In this document: positions 8,725 to 17,352 of the stretch, piece by piece
Numbering within the stretch: position 1 is the stretch's first letter
How the letters are laid out: each line of letters begins with the position of its first letter
Source of the DNA: Stackebrandtia nassauensis DSM 44728
GTDB lineage: Bacteria; Actinomycetota; Actinomycetes; Mycobacteriales; Micromonosporaceae
DNA: 64,000 nucleotides
Assembly (NCBI RefSeq): GCF_000024545.1
Contig: NC_013947.1
Coordinates: forward strand, 2,790,001-2,854,000
Reading direction: 5' to 3'
Program-made: the position numbers and the translations under genes
Notes under the pieces: generated by a model
The model's database searches: none
The model's input: only the letters and a program-made list of their open reading frames with translations
Told to the model about the DNA's origin: nothing

Positions 8725-9444
8725 TCACGCGGGGGCCAAGGCGGCGAACCGCTCGGCGCGCAGCTTGCCGATCCACGAATCGTCCAGTTCGGGCAGTTCG
8801 TCGCGGTCGCGGTCGATCGCCCAGGCCAGCAACTGGTCGGCCAGGCCGGGATTGCGGGCCAGCGCCGGGCCGTGCAGGTAGGTCCCCACCATCTTGCCGC
8901 TCCAGGCGCCCTCGGTGCTGCCGTCGTTGCCGATGCCGTGGGTGACGCTCGACAGCGACATGGTGGCCGGTCCCAGGTGGGTGCGGCCACCGTGGTTCTC
9001 GAAGCCGGTCAGGTCCTCAAGACCCAGCTTCGGATTGACCTCACCGGACAGTTCGCCCACCGCCCGTTTCACGTCCCGGTCGGAGCGCATGTCGAACAGC
9101 CCCAGCCCGGCCCGCACCTGCCCGGAGGCCACGAACGACTCGCCCAGCAGCTGGTATCCGGCGCACACGGCGAACACCACCTTCCCAGCGCCGGCGGCCT
9201 CGTTGAGCGCCCCGTCGGCGATCAGCTTCTCGGCCGCGAGGGCCTGCGCGCCGTCCTCGCCGCCGCCGATCAGGTAGATGTCGCCCTCGCGGGGAATCGG
9301 CCGGTCGGAGCGGACCGTGATGGACTCGGTCAGGATGCGCCGGGATTCGGCGCGGTGCGCCAGGATCAGCAGGTTGCCGCGGTCCCCGTAGGTGGACAGC
9401 AGATCCGGGTAGATCCACACCAGACGCAGCAGGCTAGTTGACAC
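8725..9444 (-). CDS. gatD: GatD, glutamine amidotransferase subunit of lipid II isoglutaminyl synthase
   Basis: GatD supplies ammonia from glutamine to MurT, which amidates the alpha-carboxyl of D-Glu in the lipid II stem peptide. This class I amidotransferase has its nucleophile at Cys94 (VFAVCAGYQ) and its catalytic His at 191 (TYLHGP), close to the S. aureus GatD positions. The GTG at 9444 was chosen over a longer in-frame start. It has GGAG 9 bases upstream, gives 239 residues (the family length) and overlaps the end of murT by 11 bases, which implies translational coupling. The N-terminal LRLVWIYPDLLSTYGDRGN is typical of the family. Confidence 0.95.
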   Translation of the reverse strand: MSTSLLRLVWIYPDLLSTYGDRGNLLILAHRAESRRILTESITVRSDRPIPREGDIYLIGGGEDGAQALAAEKLIADGALNEAAGAGKVVFAVCAGYQLLGESFVASGQVRAGLGLFDMRSDRDVKRAVGELSGEVNPKLGLEDLTGFENHGGRTHLGPATMSLSSVTHGIGNDGSTEGAWSGKMVGTYLHGPALARNPGLADQLLAWAIDRDRDELPELDDSWIGKLRAERFAALAPA

Positions 9445-10666
9445 GATCGAACTCCGCTCGGATGTCTTGGAAGGCGGTGTAGTTGGCGATGACCTCGACG
9501 TCGCCGGGCGGGACGGCGGCGATCGCGGCCGAGATGTCCTTGACGACCTCGAACTCGATGCCGTTGACCTGAAGGCGCACCGCCAGGTCCATCCGCCGGT
9601 CCCCGATGGCCAGCACCCGCCGCCCCTGTACGGGGGAGAAGTCCACATCGTAGATCCACGAGGTGTCGTAGCCGTCGACCTCGCGGGCGTTGAGCGACAA
9701 CACCACCGGGCAACGCGGCTCCAGCATGTCGAAGGCCTCCAGCCACCCGGCCGGGTTCTTCGACAGCAGCAGCCGCACCCGGCGCCGGTCGCGTCGCACC
9801 ACCGCGTAGCGGCCCGCCACCGACTTCACCTGCGTCAGTCGCGGCGCGGCCAGCGCGGGCGGGATGCCGAAGGTGCTGGCCACGGCCAGCGCGGTGGCCG
9901 CGTTGGTCCGGTTGACCTGACCCGGCAGCCGCAGGTCCAGCTCGATGTTCTCGCCCTCGGGCGTGATGACCTGGTCGCCGTCGACGTTCCAGTCCGGCGT
10001 CGGCCGGGCCAGTTCACATTCGTTGCAGCGCCAGAACTCGCCGAACCGCTCCAGGTGCTTGCCGCACTGCGGGCACACCCAGGAGTCCTCCTGCCAGCGC
10101 TGCCCGCCGGCGATCCAGGTGACGTGCTGGCAGGGCCCGGCGGCCCAGGTGACCCAGGGGTCGTCGGCGTTGGCGATGACCGGGATGTCGGGCGCGGCTG
10201 CCAGCGCGTCGCGCCACTTGACGGCCAGTTTGGACACCTCCATGGCCCGGTCCAGCTGGTCCCGCGACAGGTTCAGCAGCGCGATGACCCGCGGCGTGGC
10301 CTCGGCCAGCAACAGCGGCAGATAGTGTTCGTCCACTTCGAGGGCACAGTTGACGGCCTCGCGGTTCTTGGCCAGCGCCGTAGTATGACCGGTGGGCATG
10401 TTGGCCCCGAACGAGTTCGTCGCCACCGGTCCCTCGACCTCGAGGGCCGCGGCGGTGAACCGGGTGGTGGTGGTCTTGCCGTTGGTCCCCGATATCAGCG
10501 CCACCCGCCGCCCGGCCGCCAGCAGCGTCAACAGCCGCGGCTCGATGGTCAGTCCTACCTTGCCCCCGATGACCGAACCGTCGCCACGCCCGCTCACCCG
10601 CGACAAGGTCGCGGCGGTCCGCAACATCGCGGTCGCGAATCGGGCGCGCGGTGGAAGGTTGATCAT
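9434..10666 (-). CDS. murT: MurT, lipid II isoglutaminyl synthase ligase subunit
   Basis: A Mur-ligase-like ATPase that activates the D-Glu carboxyl of lipid II and, with GatD-derived ammonia, forms D-isoglutamine. The ATP loop GTNGKTTTTR lies at residues 60-69. A four-Cys zinc ribbon (Cys198, 201, 214, 217) is inserted in the central domain, as in characterised MurT. The DUF1727 C-terminal domain contains DTSWIYDVDF near 334-343, which carries the Asp thought to complete the GatD triad. The ATG at 10666 is preferred over an upstream start because AGGTGAC lies 10 bases upstream and the family begins with the hydrophobic LPPRARFA segment. The upstream region carries MraZ-type boxes in this gene's orientation. 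Confidence 0.95.
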   Translation of the reverse strand: MINLPPRARFATAMLRTAATLSRVSGRGDGSVIGGKVGLTIEPRLLTLLAAGRRVALISGTNGKTTTTRFTAAALEVEGPVATNSFGANMPTGHTTALAKNREAVNCALEVDEHYLPLLLAEATPRVIALLNLSRDQLDRAMEVSKLAVKWRDALAAAPDIPVIANADDPWVTWAAGPCQHVTWIAGGQRWQEDSWVCPQCGKHLERFGEFWRCNECELARPTPDWNVDGDQVITPEGENIELDLRLPGQVNRTNAATALAVASTFGIPPALAAPRLTQVKSVAGRYAVVRRDRRRVRLLLSKNPAGWLEAFDMLEPRCPVVLSLNAREVDGYDTSWIYDVDFSPVQGRRVLAIGDRRMDLAVRLQVNGIEFEVVKDISAAIAAVPPGDVEVIANYTAFQDIRAEFDRVN

Positions 10667-10815
10667 ATTTTTTGTCACCTGTCCCTCACTAATTCGTCGG
10701 GAAAGTCTGCCACATACGCTGATTGCCATTGGCCGCCACTGGGTTAAAAGGCCCGGACGAATTTTTGTCCCCTAACGGGTGAGCCTCGGATGGCCAAGAT
10801 CATTTTTGCGGAACC

Positions 10816-10833
10816 CTCCACCTTCCTCCACCG
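10816..10833 (-). promoter_or_regulatory. MraZ-type GTGGAG direct repeat facing murT-gatD
   Basis: On the minus strand two GTGGAG hexamers lie exactly 10 bases apart (GTGGAGGAAG then GTGGAGGGTT), about 150 bases upstream of the murT start. They match the boxes in front of mraZ, where GTGGAGGAA is identical. Control of murT-gatD by MraZ is inference. Confidence 0.55.
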
Positions 10834-10893
10834 ACGACACGCTGGGTGTTTGACCGTCCGTATCGGGAAAAGTAACGCAAACGGCCCATGACG

Positions 10894-10919
10894 GTGGAGG
10901 AAAGTGGAGTAAGGTGGAG
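10894..10919 (+). promoter_or_regulatory. MraZ boxes upstream of mraZ
   Basis: Three GTGGAG repeats start at 10894, 10904 and 10914, exactly 10 bp apart, 64-89 bases upstream of the mraZ ATG. Helically phased GTGG or TGGG repeats are the known operator of MraZ, which autoregulates the division cluster. Confidence 0.8.
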
Positions 10920-10982
10920 CGCACTGGTGGGGTCAACCAACACCATCACCGCACCTTCGGCCAGGGCAGGGGAGGGAGACCG

Positions 10983-11414
10983 ATGTTTCTCGGTACCCAC
11001 ACACCCCGGCTCGACGACAAAGGACGGTTGATCCTTCCGGCGAAGTTTCGCGACGAACTCGCAGGAGGCCTGGTGATCACGAAGGGGCAGGAGAGGTGCC
11101 TTTACGTGTTCCCCATGCCGGAATTCCAGCGGATCGCCGACGAGCTCCACAAGGCACCGATGACCAACAAGGCCGCCCGCGCCTACAACCGGGTGTTCTT
11201 CGCCAGCGCTCACGACGAGATCCCCGACAAGCAGGGCCGGGTGACCATTCCGGCGCACTTGCGCGAGTACGCCGGTCTCGATCGCGAGCTGGTGGTGATC
11301 GGTGCCAGTAGCCGAGTAGAGATCTGGGATGCCGAAGCGTGGCAGACCTACCTGAGTGACAGCGAGGAGGCTTTCGCGGACATAGAGGAGGGGGAACTGC
11401 CCGCGGGTTTGTAG
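10983..11414 (+). CDS. mraZ: MraZ, transcriptional regulator of the division cluster
   Basis: A 143-residue protein made of two AbrB-like swapped-hairpin domains, marked by [13 protein letters not shown] near the N-terminus and [13 protein letters not shown] in the second half. MraZ forms ring-like oligomers that bind phased repeats in its own promoter and set expression of the mra/dcw operon. The ATG at 10983 ([11 protein letters not shown]) follows GGGAGGGAG and matches the family start. The reading frame extends upstream, but through the operator repeats. It is the first gene of the mraZ-rsmH-ftsL-ftsI operon. The gap to rsmH is 137 bases with no obvious terminator. Confidence 0.95.
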   Translation: MFLGTHTPRLDDKGRLILPAKFRDELAGGLVITKGQERCLYVFPMPEFQRIADELHKAPMTNKAARAYNRVFFASAHDEIPDKQGRVTIPAHLREYAGLDRELVVIGASSRVEIWDAEAWQTYLSDSEEAFADIEEGELPAGL

Positions 11415-11551
11415 GACGGTCAGGATTCAGGCTTCCGTACCGCCTGGTCCCCACCCGCCCACCGCGTACCTGACATTCCTTCCCCGGTGCCAGGTATGTG
11501 ATGGGGCGGTTGGGGTCCAGGCGATACGGGCCAACGAGACACAGGGGTCGG

Positions 11552-12562
11552 ATGATGACGAAGTATGGTGCGCCGGACCGGGCACACGTACCGGTCTTCG
11601 CCGAGCGGGTGTGCCAGCTGCTGGCCCCCGCCTTCGATCGCCCCGACCCGGTCTGCGTCGACGCCACCCTCGGCGCCGGTGGCCACTCACTCGCGCTGCT
11701 GGAGGCCCACCCGAGCCTCACCGTCATCGGCATCGACCGCGACCCCGACGCCCTGGAGCTGGCGGGCAAACGTCTGGCCCGCTTCGGCGACCGGTTCCGT
11801 CCCGCCCGCGCCGTCTACGACGAACTCGACGAGGTGCTCGACGAGACCGGCGTGGACCAGATCTCCGGAATCCTGTTCGACCTCGGCGTGTCGTCGATGC
11901 AGTTGGACGTCGCCGAGCGCGGCTTCGCCTACGCGCAGGACGCCCCGCTGGACATGCGGATGGACCAGAGCCAGGGCATGACCGCCGCCGAGGTCGTCAA
12001 CAGCTACGCCGAGCGGGACCTGTCGCGGATCCTGCGGATCTACGGCGAGGAGCGCTTCGCGCCGCGCATCGCCAAATCGATTGTGGCGCAACGCAAACGC
12101 GCCCCGATCGAGTCGAGCCGCGAACTCGCCGACCTGGTTCGCGACGCGGTCCCGGCCGCCACCCGGCGCCGGGGCGGCAACCCCTCCAAGCGGACCTTCC
12201 AGGCGCTGCGCATCGAGGTCAACCGGGAGCTGGACGTGCTTCGCGACGCGTTGCCGCGCGCGATCGACGCCCTGGCCCCCGACGGCCGCATAGTGGTGCT
12301 GTCCTATCACTCCCTTGAGGACCGCATCGTGAAGCGCGAACTGGGGGAGCGGACCAAGTCCTCGGCCCCGGCCGGGCTTCCCATCGACGTACCCGGTACC
12401 GAACCGACGCTGCGGTGGCTGACCAAGGGGGCTCAGCCACCGTCCGAAGCCGAGATCGCCGCCAATCCACGGGCAGCGTCGGCGAAACTGCGCGCCGCGC
12501 AGAAATTGGGTGGACGGAACCAGGACCACGATAGACACTCGCAAGGGGAGGAAAGACGATGA
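11552..12562 (+). CDS. rsmH: RsmH, 16S rRNA m4C1402 methyltransferase
   Basis: RsmH N4-methylates C1402 in the decoding centre of 16S rRNA using SAM. Visible motifs are HVPVF at the N-terminus, the SAM loop DATLGAGGHS, FDLGVSSMQLD, APLDMRMD, NPSKRTFQALRIEVN and SYHSLEDRIVK, all diagnostic. The ATG at 11552 was chosen (a second follows at 11555): AGGGG lies upstream and the product, 336 residues, has the family length. A start at 11498 would add an unconserved tail. The gene overlaps ftsL by 4 bases (ATGA), so translation is coupled. Confidence 0.95.
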   Translation: MMTKYGAPDRAHVPVFAERVCQLLAPAFDRPDPVCVDATLGAGGHSLALLEAHPSLTVIGIDRDPDALELAGKRLARFGDRFRPARAVYDELDEVLDETGVDQISGILFDLGVSSMQLDVAERGFAYAQDAPLDMRMDQSQGMTAAEVVNSYAERDLSRILRIYGEERFAPRIAKSIVAQRKRAPIESSRELADLVRDAVPAATRRRGGNPSKRTFQALRIEVNRELDVLRDALPRAIDALAPDGRIVVLSYHSLEDRIVKRELGERTKSSAPAGLPIDVPGTEPTLRWLTKGAQPPSEAEIAANPRAASAKLRAAQKLGGRNQDHDRHSQGEERR

Positions 12563-13122
12563 GTACGGCCAGGGGTGAGAACCGTGTCGGAGCGCAGCGG
12601 CGCCCGGCAACCGACGACGCTGTCAAGAGCGCCCGCCGCAAGGCGCGGGCCGCCGATTCGCGCCGTCGTGCGCTGCTGTCGCAGGACCGCGCCGTCACCG
12701 ACGGTTCGCTGGCGCTGTCGCCGGTGGCCGAGCCGGTCGAGGTGGAGACGCCCAAGCCGCGCCGCGACCAGACCACCGCTCCGGCGCGTTCGGCCCGCAA
12801 GGCCCCGCCGGAGCCGGTGACCACCGCCCGCATGCCCTTCGTACTGTCCATTCTGGGGCTGATCGCGGGTGGCATCGTCGGACTGCTGGTGCTCAACACC
12901 GCGATCAACGGCAACGCCTTCGAACTGCAGGACCTGCGGGAGAAGCAGACCAAACTGGACGCCAAGGAGCAGCGGCTCACCGACGAGCTCGCCGACGTCA
13001 AGGCGCCCGGCAACCTCGCCGCCGCGGCCGACCGGCTGGGTCTGGTCGAGGCCGAGGAGATCACCTACCTGCGACTTCCCGACGGCAAGGAGCTGAAGAT
13101 GCCGACCCCTGGGGGTAACTGA
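12559..13122 (+). CDS. ftsL: FtsL-like septal division protein
   Basis: A 187-residue bitopic protein. Residues 1-90 are a long, basic, Ala/Pro-rich cytoplasmic tail, 93-115 a single membrane helix, and about 120-150 a coiled-coil heptad region (LQDLREKQTKLDAKEQRLTDEL). A short FtsL/DivIC-type extracellular end with GLVEAEEITY follows. This architecture and its position between rsmH and ftsI identify it as the FtsL-type partner that recruits and activates the FtsW-FtsI septal synthase. The 4-base overlap with rsmH and 4-base gap to ftsI imply tight co-translation. The long basic N-tail is usual in actinobacteria. Confidence 0.85.
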   Translation: MSTARGENRVGAQRRPATDDAVKSARRKARAADSRRRALLSQDRAVTDGSLALSPVAEPVEVETPKPRRDQTTAPARSARKAPPEPVTTARMPFVLSILGLIAGGIVGLLVLNTAINGNAFELQDLREKQTKLDAKEQRLTDELADVKAPGNLAAAADRLGLVEAEEITYLRLPDGKELKMPTPGGN

Positions 13123-13126
13123 GCCG

Positions 13127-15223
13127 ATGCCACCGACGGATCCCAAAGGTCGGGGCGCGTCCGATCCGCGCCGCGACGGAAGGCGACAGGTGCGGCGCGG
13201 CTACTCCCCCCGGGGACACACCGTCGGCGACGACGGTGACGAGGACCGTCGCCGCCGCGCGGCCGTGCGCCGGGGCGGCGACGCCCTGCGTCCGGCATTG
13301 CGTCTGGTCGAGGGCGGCGCGGAACCCGAGTCTCCGCGCCGCACCGCCCGGGCCCGGGAACGCACCCGGCAGAAGGTGGCCGCCACCCCGGTCGACCGGC
13401 AGTCCAACACCCGCAGCGTCCGGGCCCGGCAGACCCAGCGGGCCACCGCCACCAAGGCCAGCGGCCCGCGCCGCCGGGTCATCAAGCGTCGGCTGCCCAA
13501 GATCGGCAACCCGAAACGGCGGCTGCGGCTGGGGATGACGCTGATCCTGCTGATCTTCGCGATCGCGGGCGGGCGGCTGGTGCAGCTTCAGGTCACCGAC
13601 GCCGCGGCCTACGCCGCCGACGCGCTGGGACAGCGGCTGCAGGAGGAGATCATCCCCGGCTCCCGAGGCTCCATTCTGGACCGCAACGGCGAGCGGCTGG
13701 CGTTCTCCGGCGCCGCCCGGTACGTCTACGCCGACCCCGAACTCATCGAGGACCCCAAGAAGGCCGCCGACAAACTGACCCCGCTGCTGGGCATCCCGAC
13801 CCGGGAACTGGCCGACAAGATGAAGCAGACCAAGGGCGACGGTCCACCGTCGCGCTTCGAGTACCTGGCCCGCGGCGTCGACGTCGAGATCGGCGACAAG
13901 ATCGAGAAACTCGAGATCCCGGGGGTGCGGGTCGCCTACGACGAACGCCGCGAGGTGCCCGGACAGGACCTGGCGGCCAACATCATCGGCTTCACCGGCC
14001 TGGACGGCAACGGCCTCGGCGGCATGGAGGCCTCCTATGAGGACATCCTCGCCGGTCGCGACGGCGAACGCAAGTACGAGGTCAGCGCCTCGGGTCAGGA
14101 GATCCCCGGCGGCTTCCACCGCGAGGAGAAGGCCAAACCGGGCTCCGACCTGAAGCTGACCGTCGACTCCGACCTGCAGTACCAGGTGCAGCGGATCCTG
14201 TCGGACACCATGGCCAAGAAGAACGCCGAGTTCGGCGCCGCGGTGGTGATGGACGCCGACACCGGGGAAGTGGTGTCGATGGCCAGCGCGCCCAGCTACG
14301 ACGCGGCCAACCCGATGGAGTACGACAAGTCGCTACGCGGCGACCGGGCCACCGACAGCGTCGTCGAACCCGGTTCGATCCACAAGGCCATCGTGGTGGG
14401 TGCCGCCCTGGAGGAGGGGATCATCGACCGCGACAGCGAACCGGTGGTCGGCCCGACGATCACCAAGGCCGACAACACCTACCGCGACACGCATCCGCAT
14501 GAGAAACGTCCGATGACGATCGGCGGCATCCTGGCCCACTCCTCCAACGTGGGCACCATCGACCTGGCCGACAAGCTCGGACCCGAGAAGCTGTACGAGT
14601 ACCAGAAGAAGTTCGGGCTCGGCGCCGGTACCGACGTCGGGGTCGCCGGCGAGGCGGCCGGAATCGTCCGCGAACCCTCCACCTGGCAGGGCAGCGACTT
14701 CGGGTCCATCCCGATCGGACTGGGTGTGGCGGTCACGCCGCTGCAGATGGCCGCCGGGTACAACGCGATCGCCAACGACGGGATGTACGTGCAGCCGAGT
14801 CTGGTGGAGTGCACGATCTCGCCCGACGGCGACAAGGACAAGGCCGACGCGCCGAAGAGCCACCGGGTGTTCTCCAAGAAGACCGCCCGCGACCTCCAGT
14901 ACGTGTTGCAGGGCCCGATCGTGGTGCCCGACGGCACCGGAACCCTGGCCAAGATCCCCGGCTACAACGTGGCGGGCAAGACCGGTACCGGAAAGCTGGT
15001 GCGCGACGGCGAGTACGCGCCCGGCGAAGTGGCGTCCTTTGTGGGTTTCGCCCCGGCGGACAAGCCCGAGTACACCGTCGCGGTCTTCGCCTACACGCCC
15101 GGCGGTGGCGGCGGCGAGGTCACCGGGACCGCGTTCCGCGACATCATGCAGTACACGCTGGGCCACTACCGGGTGCCGCCGTCCACCGAGAAACCCGCCG
15201 ACATCGAGGTCTACCCGACCTGA
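13127..15223 (+). CDS. ftsI: FtsI (PBP2B/PBP3), septal peptidoglycan transpeptidase
   Basis: A class B penicillin-binding protein that cross-links septal peptidoglycan. Residues 1-133 form an unusually long, Arg-rich cytoplasmic tail, and a membrane helix follows at about 136-155. The pedestal domain includes GSRGSILDRNGERLA near 178-192. The transpeptidase motifs are complete: SxxK is S417-I-H-K420, SxN is S472-S-N474 and KTG starts at 618 in AGKTGTGK. No PASTA repeats are visible. The ATG is 4 bases after ftsL. The gene ends the plus-strand cluster: a bidirectional terminator and a convergent MFS gene follow, where murE would stand in most actinobacteria. Confidence 0.95.
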   Translation: MPPTDPKGRGASDPRRDGRRQVRRGYSPRGHTVGDDGDEDRRRRAAVRRGGDALRPALRLVEGGAEPESPRRTARARERTRQKVAATPVDRQSNTRSVRARQTQRATATKASGPRRRVIKRRLPKIGNPKRRLRLGMTLILLIFAIAGGRLVQLQVTDAAAYAADALGQRLQEEIIPGSRGSILDRNGERLAFSGAARYVYADPELIEDPKKAADKLTPLLGIPTRELADKMKQTKGDGPPSRFEYLARGVDVEIGDKIEKLEIPGVRVAYDERREVPGQDLAANIIGFTGLDGNGLGGMEASYEDILAGRDGERKYEVSASGQEIPGGFHREEKAKPGSDLKLTVDSDLQYQVQRILSDTMAKKNAEFGAAVVMDADTGEVVSMASAPSYDAANPMEYDKSLRGDRATDSVVEPGSIHKAIVVGAALEEGIIDRDSEPVVGPTITKADNTYRDTHPHEKRPMTIGGILAHSSNVGTIDLADKLGPEKLYEYQKKFGLGAGTDVGVAGEAAGIVREPSTWQGSDFGSIPIGLGVAVTPLQMAAGYNAIANDGMYVQPSLVECTISPDGDKDKADAPKSHRVFSKKTARDLQYVLQGPIVVPDGTGTLAKIPGYNVAGKTGTGKLVRDGEYAPGEVASFVGFAPADKPEYTVAVFAYTPGGGGGEVTGTAFRDIMQYTLGHYRVPPSTEKPADIEVYPT

Positions 15224-15231
15224 CACTGATG

Positions 15232-15255
15232 GGGCGGGGCCAAACGGCCCCGCCC
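15232..15255. terminator. Bidirectional terminator between ftsI and the MFS gene
   Basis: A perfect 10-bp GC stem (15232-15241 with 15246-15255) with an AAAC loop, placed between two convergent stop codons. Confidence 0.75.
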
Positions 15256-15272
15256 AACTCGTTCCTGTCTCC

Positions 15273-16736
15273 TTAACTGACGGCCGCCGCCACGGCCGGT
15301 TCGTCGGACCCGGCCGCCTCCGGCTTCGCCCGCTGACGCAATACCGTCAGCGCCACCAGCCACGCCACCGCGACGAAGGCCGCGCCCAGTCCGAACCCGA
15401 GTCCGTAGCCGTCGGTCAGCGCCTGGGCCTTGTCGCCGCCGTCGGCGAGGGTCGAGTCGATGCGGGCGGCCACGGCGGTGGACACCACCGCCAGCCCGAT
15501 CGCGCCGCCCACCTGCTGGGTGGTGTTGAACAGCCCGGAGGTCACCCCGGAGTCCTCGGCGGCCACTTCGGACATCGCCAGCGACATCAGCGACGGCATG
15601 GTGATCCCGAAACCGAACGGCATGATCACCATGGCGGGCAACAGGTGCAGGTAGTAGTCGCCGTCCACCGGCACCCGCGACAGCAGCCACAGCCCGAAGG
15701 CCAGCAGCGGCAGCCCGGCCAGGATCAGCGTCCGGGGACCGAAGCGCAGCAGCAGCTTGGGGGCCACGGTCATGGACACCACGGCGATGACGATCGGCAC
15801 CGGCAGGAACGCCAGCCCCGCCGACAGCGGCCGGTAACTCAGCACCTCCTGCATGTACAGCACGGTGTAGAACATGAACCCGAACAGCGCGGCGACCATG
15901 AGCGCCTGGATCAGGTTGGCCCCGGCGACGTTGCGCGATCGCAGGATCCGCAACGGCAGCAACGGGTTGGCCGCCTTGGCCTGCCGGACGAAGAACCCCG
16001 CCAGCAGCGCCACCGCCGCCGCGCCCAGCCCGATCGTCACCGGCGAGGCCCAGCCCCGGGACTCGGTCCCCACCAGCGCGTACACCACGAGCATCAACCC
16101 GGAGGTCACCAGCACGGCGCCGAACACGTCGGCCCCGGCCCGCCAGCCGATGCCACGATCGTTGCGCAGCAACCGAAGCGCCAGCGCACCCACGATGATC
16201 CCCAACGGGATGTTGATCCAGAACACCCAGTGCCAGCTCAGGCCCTCGGTCAGCACCCCGCCCACGACGGTCCCGGCCGCACCGCCACCGGCGGAGGCGA
16301 AGCCGAAGGCGCCCAGCGCCTTGGCCTGCGGCTTGGGGTCGCTGAAGATCGTCACCACCATGCCCAGCAGCCCGGCCGAGGTGACCGCGCCACCGAGACC
16401 CTGCACGAACCGCGCGACCAACAGGCTGGTCTGCCCGTCGGCGAAACCGCACCAGGCCGAGGCGGCGGTGAACAGCGCCAGCCCGGCGACGAACACGTAC
16501 TTGCGGCTCAGCAGGTCGCCGAGCCGTCCGGCCAGCAACAGCAGCCCGCCGAACGGGATCACGTAGGCGTTGATGGTCCACACCAGGTTGGAGGCGGAGA
16601 AGTCGAGGTCCTCGCGGATGGCGGGCAGGGCCACGTTGACGATGTTCTGGTCGAGGATGATCATCACCTGCGCGGCGCACAGCACGATCACCGCCAGCCA
16701 ACGGCGCCTCAGCTCGGACAGTTTCTCGGGGGACAT
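15273..16736 (-). CDS. MFS drug exporter, DHA2 (14-TM, EmrB/QacA-type)
   Basis: A 487-residue integral membrane protein with about 14 hydrophobic helices. The first helix carries LDQNIVNVALPAI, the D-x-x-x-V-N-V-A-L-P motif of 14-helix DHA2 proton antiporters. GRLGDLLSRKYVF is the loop 2-3 MFS motif A, and the fifth helix region has FGFASAGGGAAGTVVGGVL (motif C). Such proteins expel drugs or secondary metabolites. The ATG at 16736 has AAGGAG 8 bases upstream and was preferred to one 30 bases further up. An HxlR regulator gene diverges from it, with inverted repeats in the shared promoter, so substrate-responsive repression is likely. Confidence 0.9.
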   Translation of the reverse strand: MSPEKLSELRRRWLAVIVLCAAQVMIILDQNIVNVALPAIREDLDFSASNLVWTINAYVIPFGGLLLLAGRLGDLLSRKYVFVAGLALFTAASAWCGFADGQTSLLVARFVQGLGGAVTSAGLLGMVVTIFSDPKPQAKALGAFGFASAGGGAAGTVVGGVLTEGLSWHWVFWINIPLGIIVGALALRLLRNDRGIGWRAGADVFGAVLVTSGLMLVVYALVGTESRGWASPVTIGLGAAAVALLAGFFVRQAKAANPLLPLRILRSRNVAGANLIQALMVAALFGFMFYTVLYMQEVLSYRPLSAGLAFLPVPIVIAVVSMTVAPKLLLRFGPRTLILAGLPLLAFGLWLLSRVPVDGDYYLHLLPAMVIMPFGFGITMPSLMSLAMSEVAAEDSGVTSGLFNTTQQVGGAIGLAVVSTAVAARIDSTLADGGDKAQALTDGYGLGFGLGAAFVAVAWLVALTVLRQRAKPEAAGSDEPAVAAAVS

Positions 16737-16762
16737 CGGGACTCCTTCGGGGCTACCATGGG

Positions 16763-16842
16763 ACATGATTTGTTCCTGGAGCCATCATGTGTTCCCGAAG
16801 CGGATTCCGTAAGAAGGCACTTTTATGTCCCAGAGGGCACAT
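16763..16842. promoter_or_regulatory. Candidate HxlR operators in the MFS/hxlR divergent promoter
   Basis: Two inverted repeats share the half-site ACAT/ATGT: ACATGAT-14 bases-ATCATGT at 16763-16790, and ATGTCCC-aga-GGGcACAT at 16825-16842. Both lie in the 198-base gap between the divergent starts. Confidence 0.5.
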
Positions 16843-16934
16843 CGATGTAACCATCGAGGTCAGCGCGCCGTATCGACGTCTGTGACCTCGGTTACCGCGC
16901 TCCCCGTCACCAGCACAGCCACCGAGAGGAACCC

Positions 16935-17333
16935 ATGAGCCGCCGCGAACAGGTCCTGCCCGACAGCCCGCTCCAGGCCGAGGCCTGCCCGATCGTCCAG
17001 GTCATCGACCGGGTCGCGGGGAAGTGGTCGGTGTCGATCCTCATCGCCGCCACCAAGGCCCCGGTGCGCTACACCGAGCTGGAGCGCAACATCACCGGCA
17101 TCAGCCGCCGAATGCTCACCCTGACGCTGCGCAACCTGGAACGCGACGGCCTGCTGACCCGCACGGTCTACCCGACGGTGCCCCCCAAAGTGGAGTACTC
17201 GGCCACCGACAGCGCCCGCGAACTGTACGACCACCTGGTGGGCCTCGTCGAATGGGCCGAACGCCACCAGACCGACATCATCCAGTGCCGCAACGAATAC
17301 GACCGCGAGCACCAGGCCGCCGCGGCAGCCTGA
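16935..17333 (+). CDS. HxlR family winged-helix regulator
   Basis: A 132-residue HxlR-type DNA-binding protein. Near the N-terminus a Cys (EACPIVQVIDRVAGKWSVSIL) sits at the usual sensing position. The recognition region ITGISRRMLTLTLRNLERDGLL and the wing VPPKVEYSATDSAREL are diagnostic. Members bind inverted repeats as dimers and often respond to electrophiles or aldehydes through that Cys. The gene diverges from the DHA2 exporter and probably controls it. A GAGAGGAAC stretch precedes the ATG. It converges with tex; only 19 bases separate the stops. Confidence 0.9.
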   Translation: MSRREQVLPDSPLQAEACPIVQVIDRVAGKWSVSILIAATKAPVRYTELERNITGISRRMLTLTLRNLERDGLLTRTVYPTVPPKVEYSATDSARELYDHLVGLVEWAERHQTDIIQCRNEYDREHQAAAAA

Positions 17334-17352
17334 CGCCCGCGCTGGCTCGCCG

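Noticed and set aside
14724-16850. 708-codon plus-strand open frame overlapping ftsI and the MFS gene
   Set aside because: It runs through ftsI in another frame, a terminator and the antisense strand of a clear DHA2 exporter; composition is His/Gln/Arg-rich shadow.
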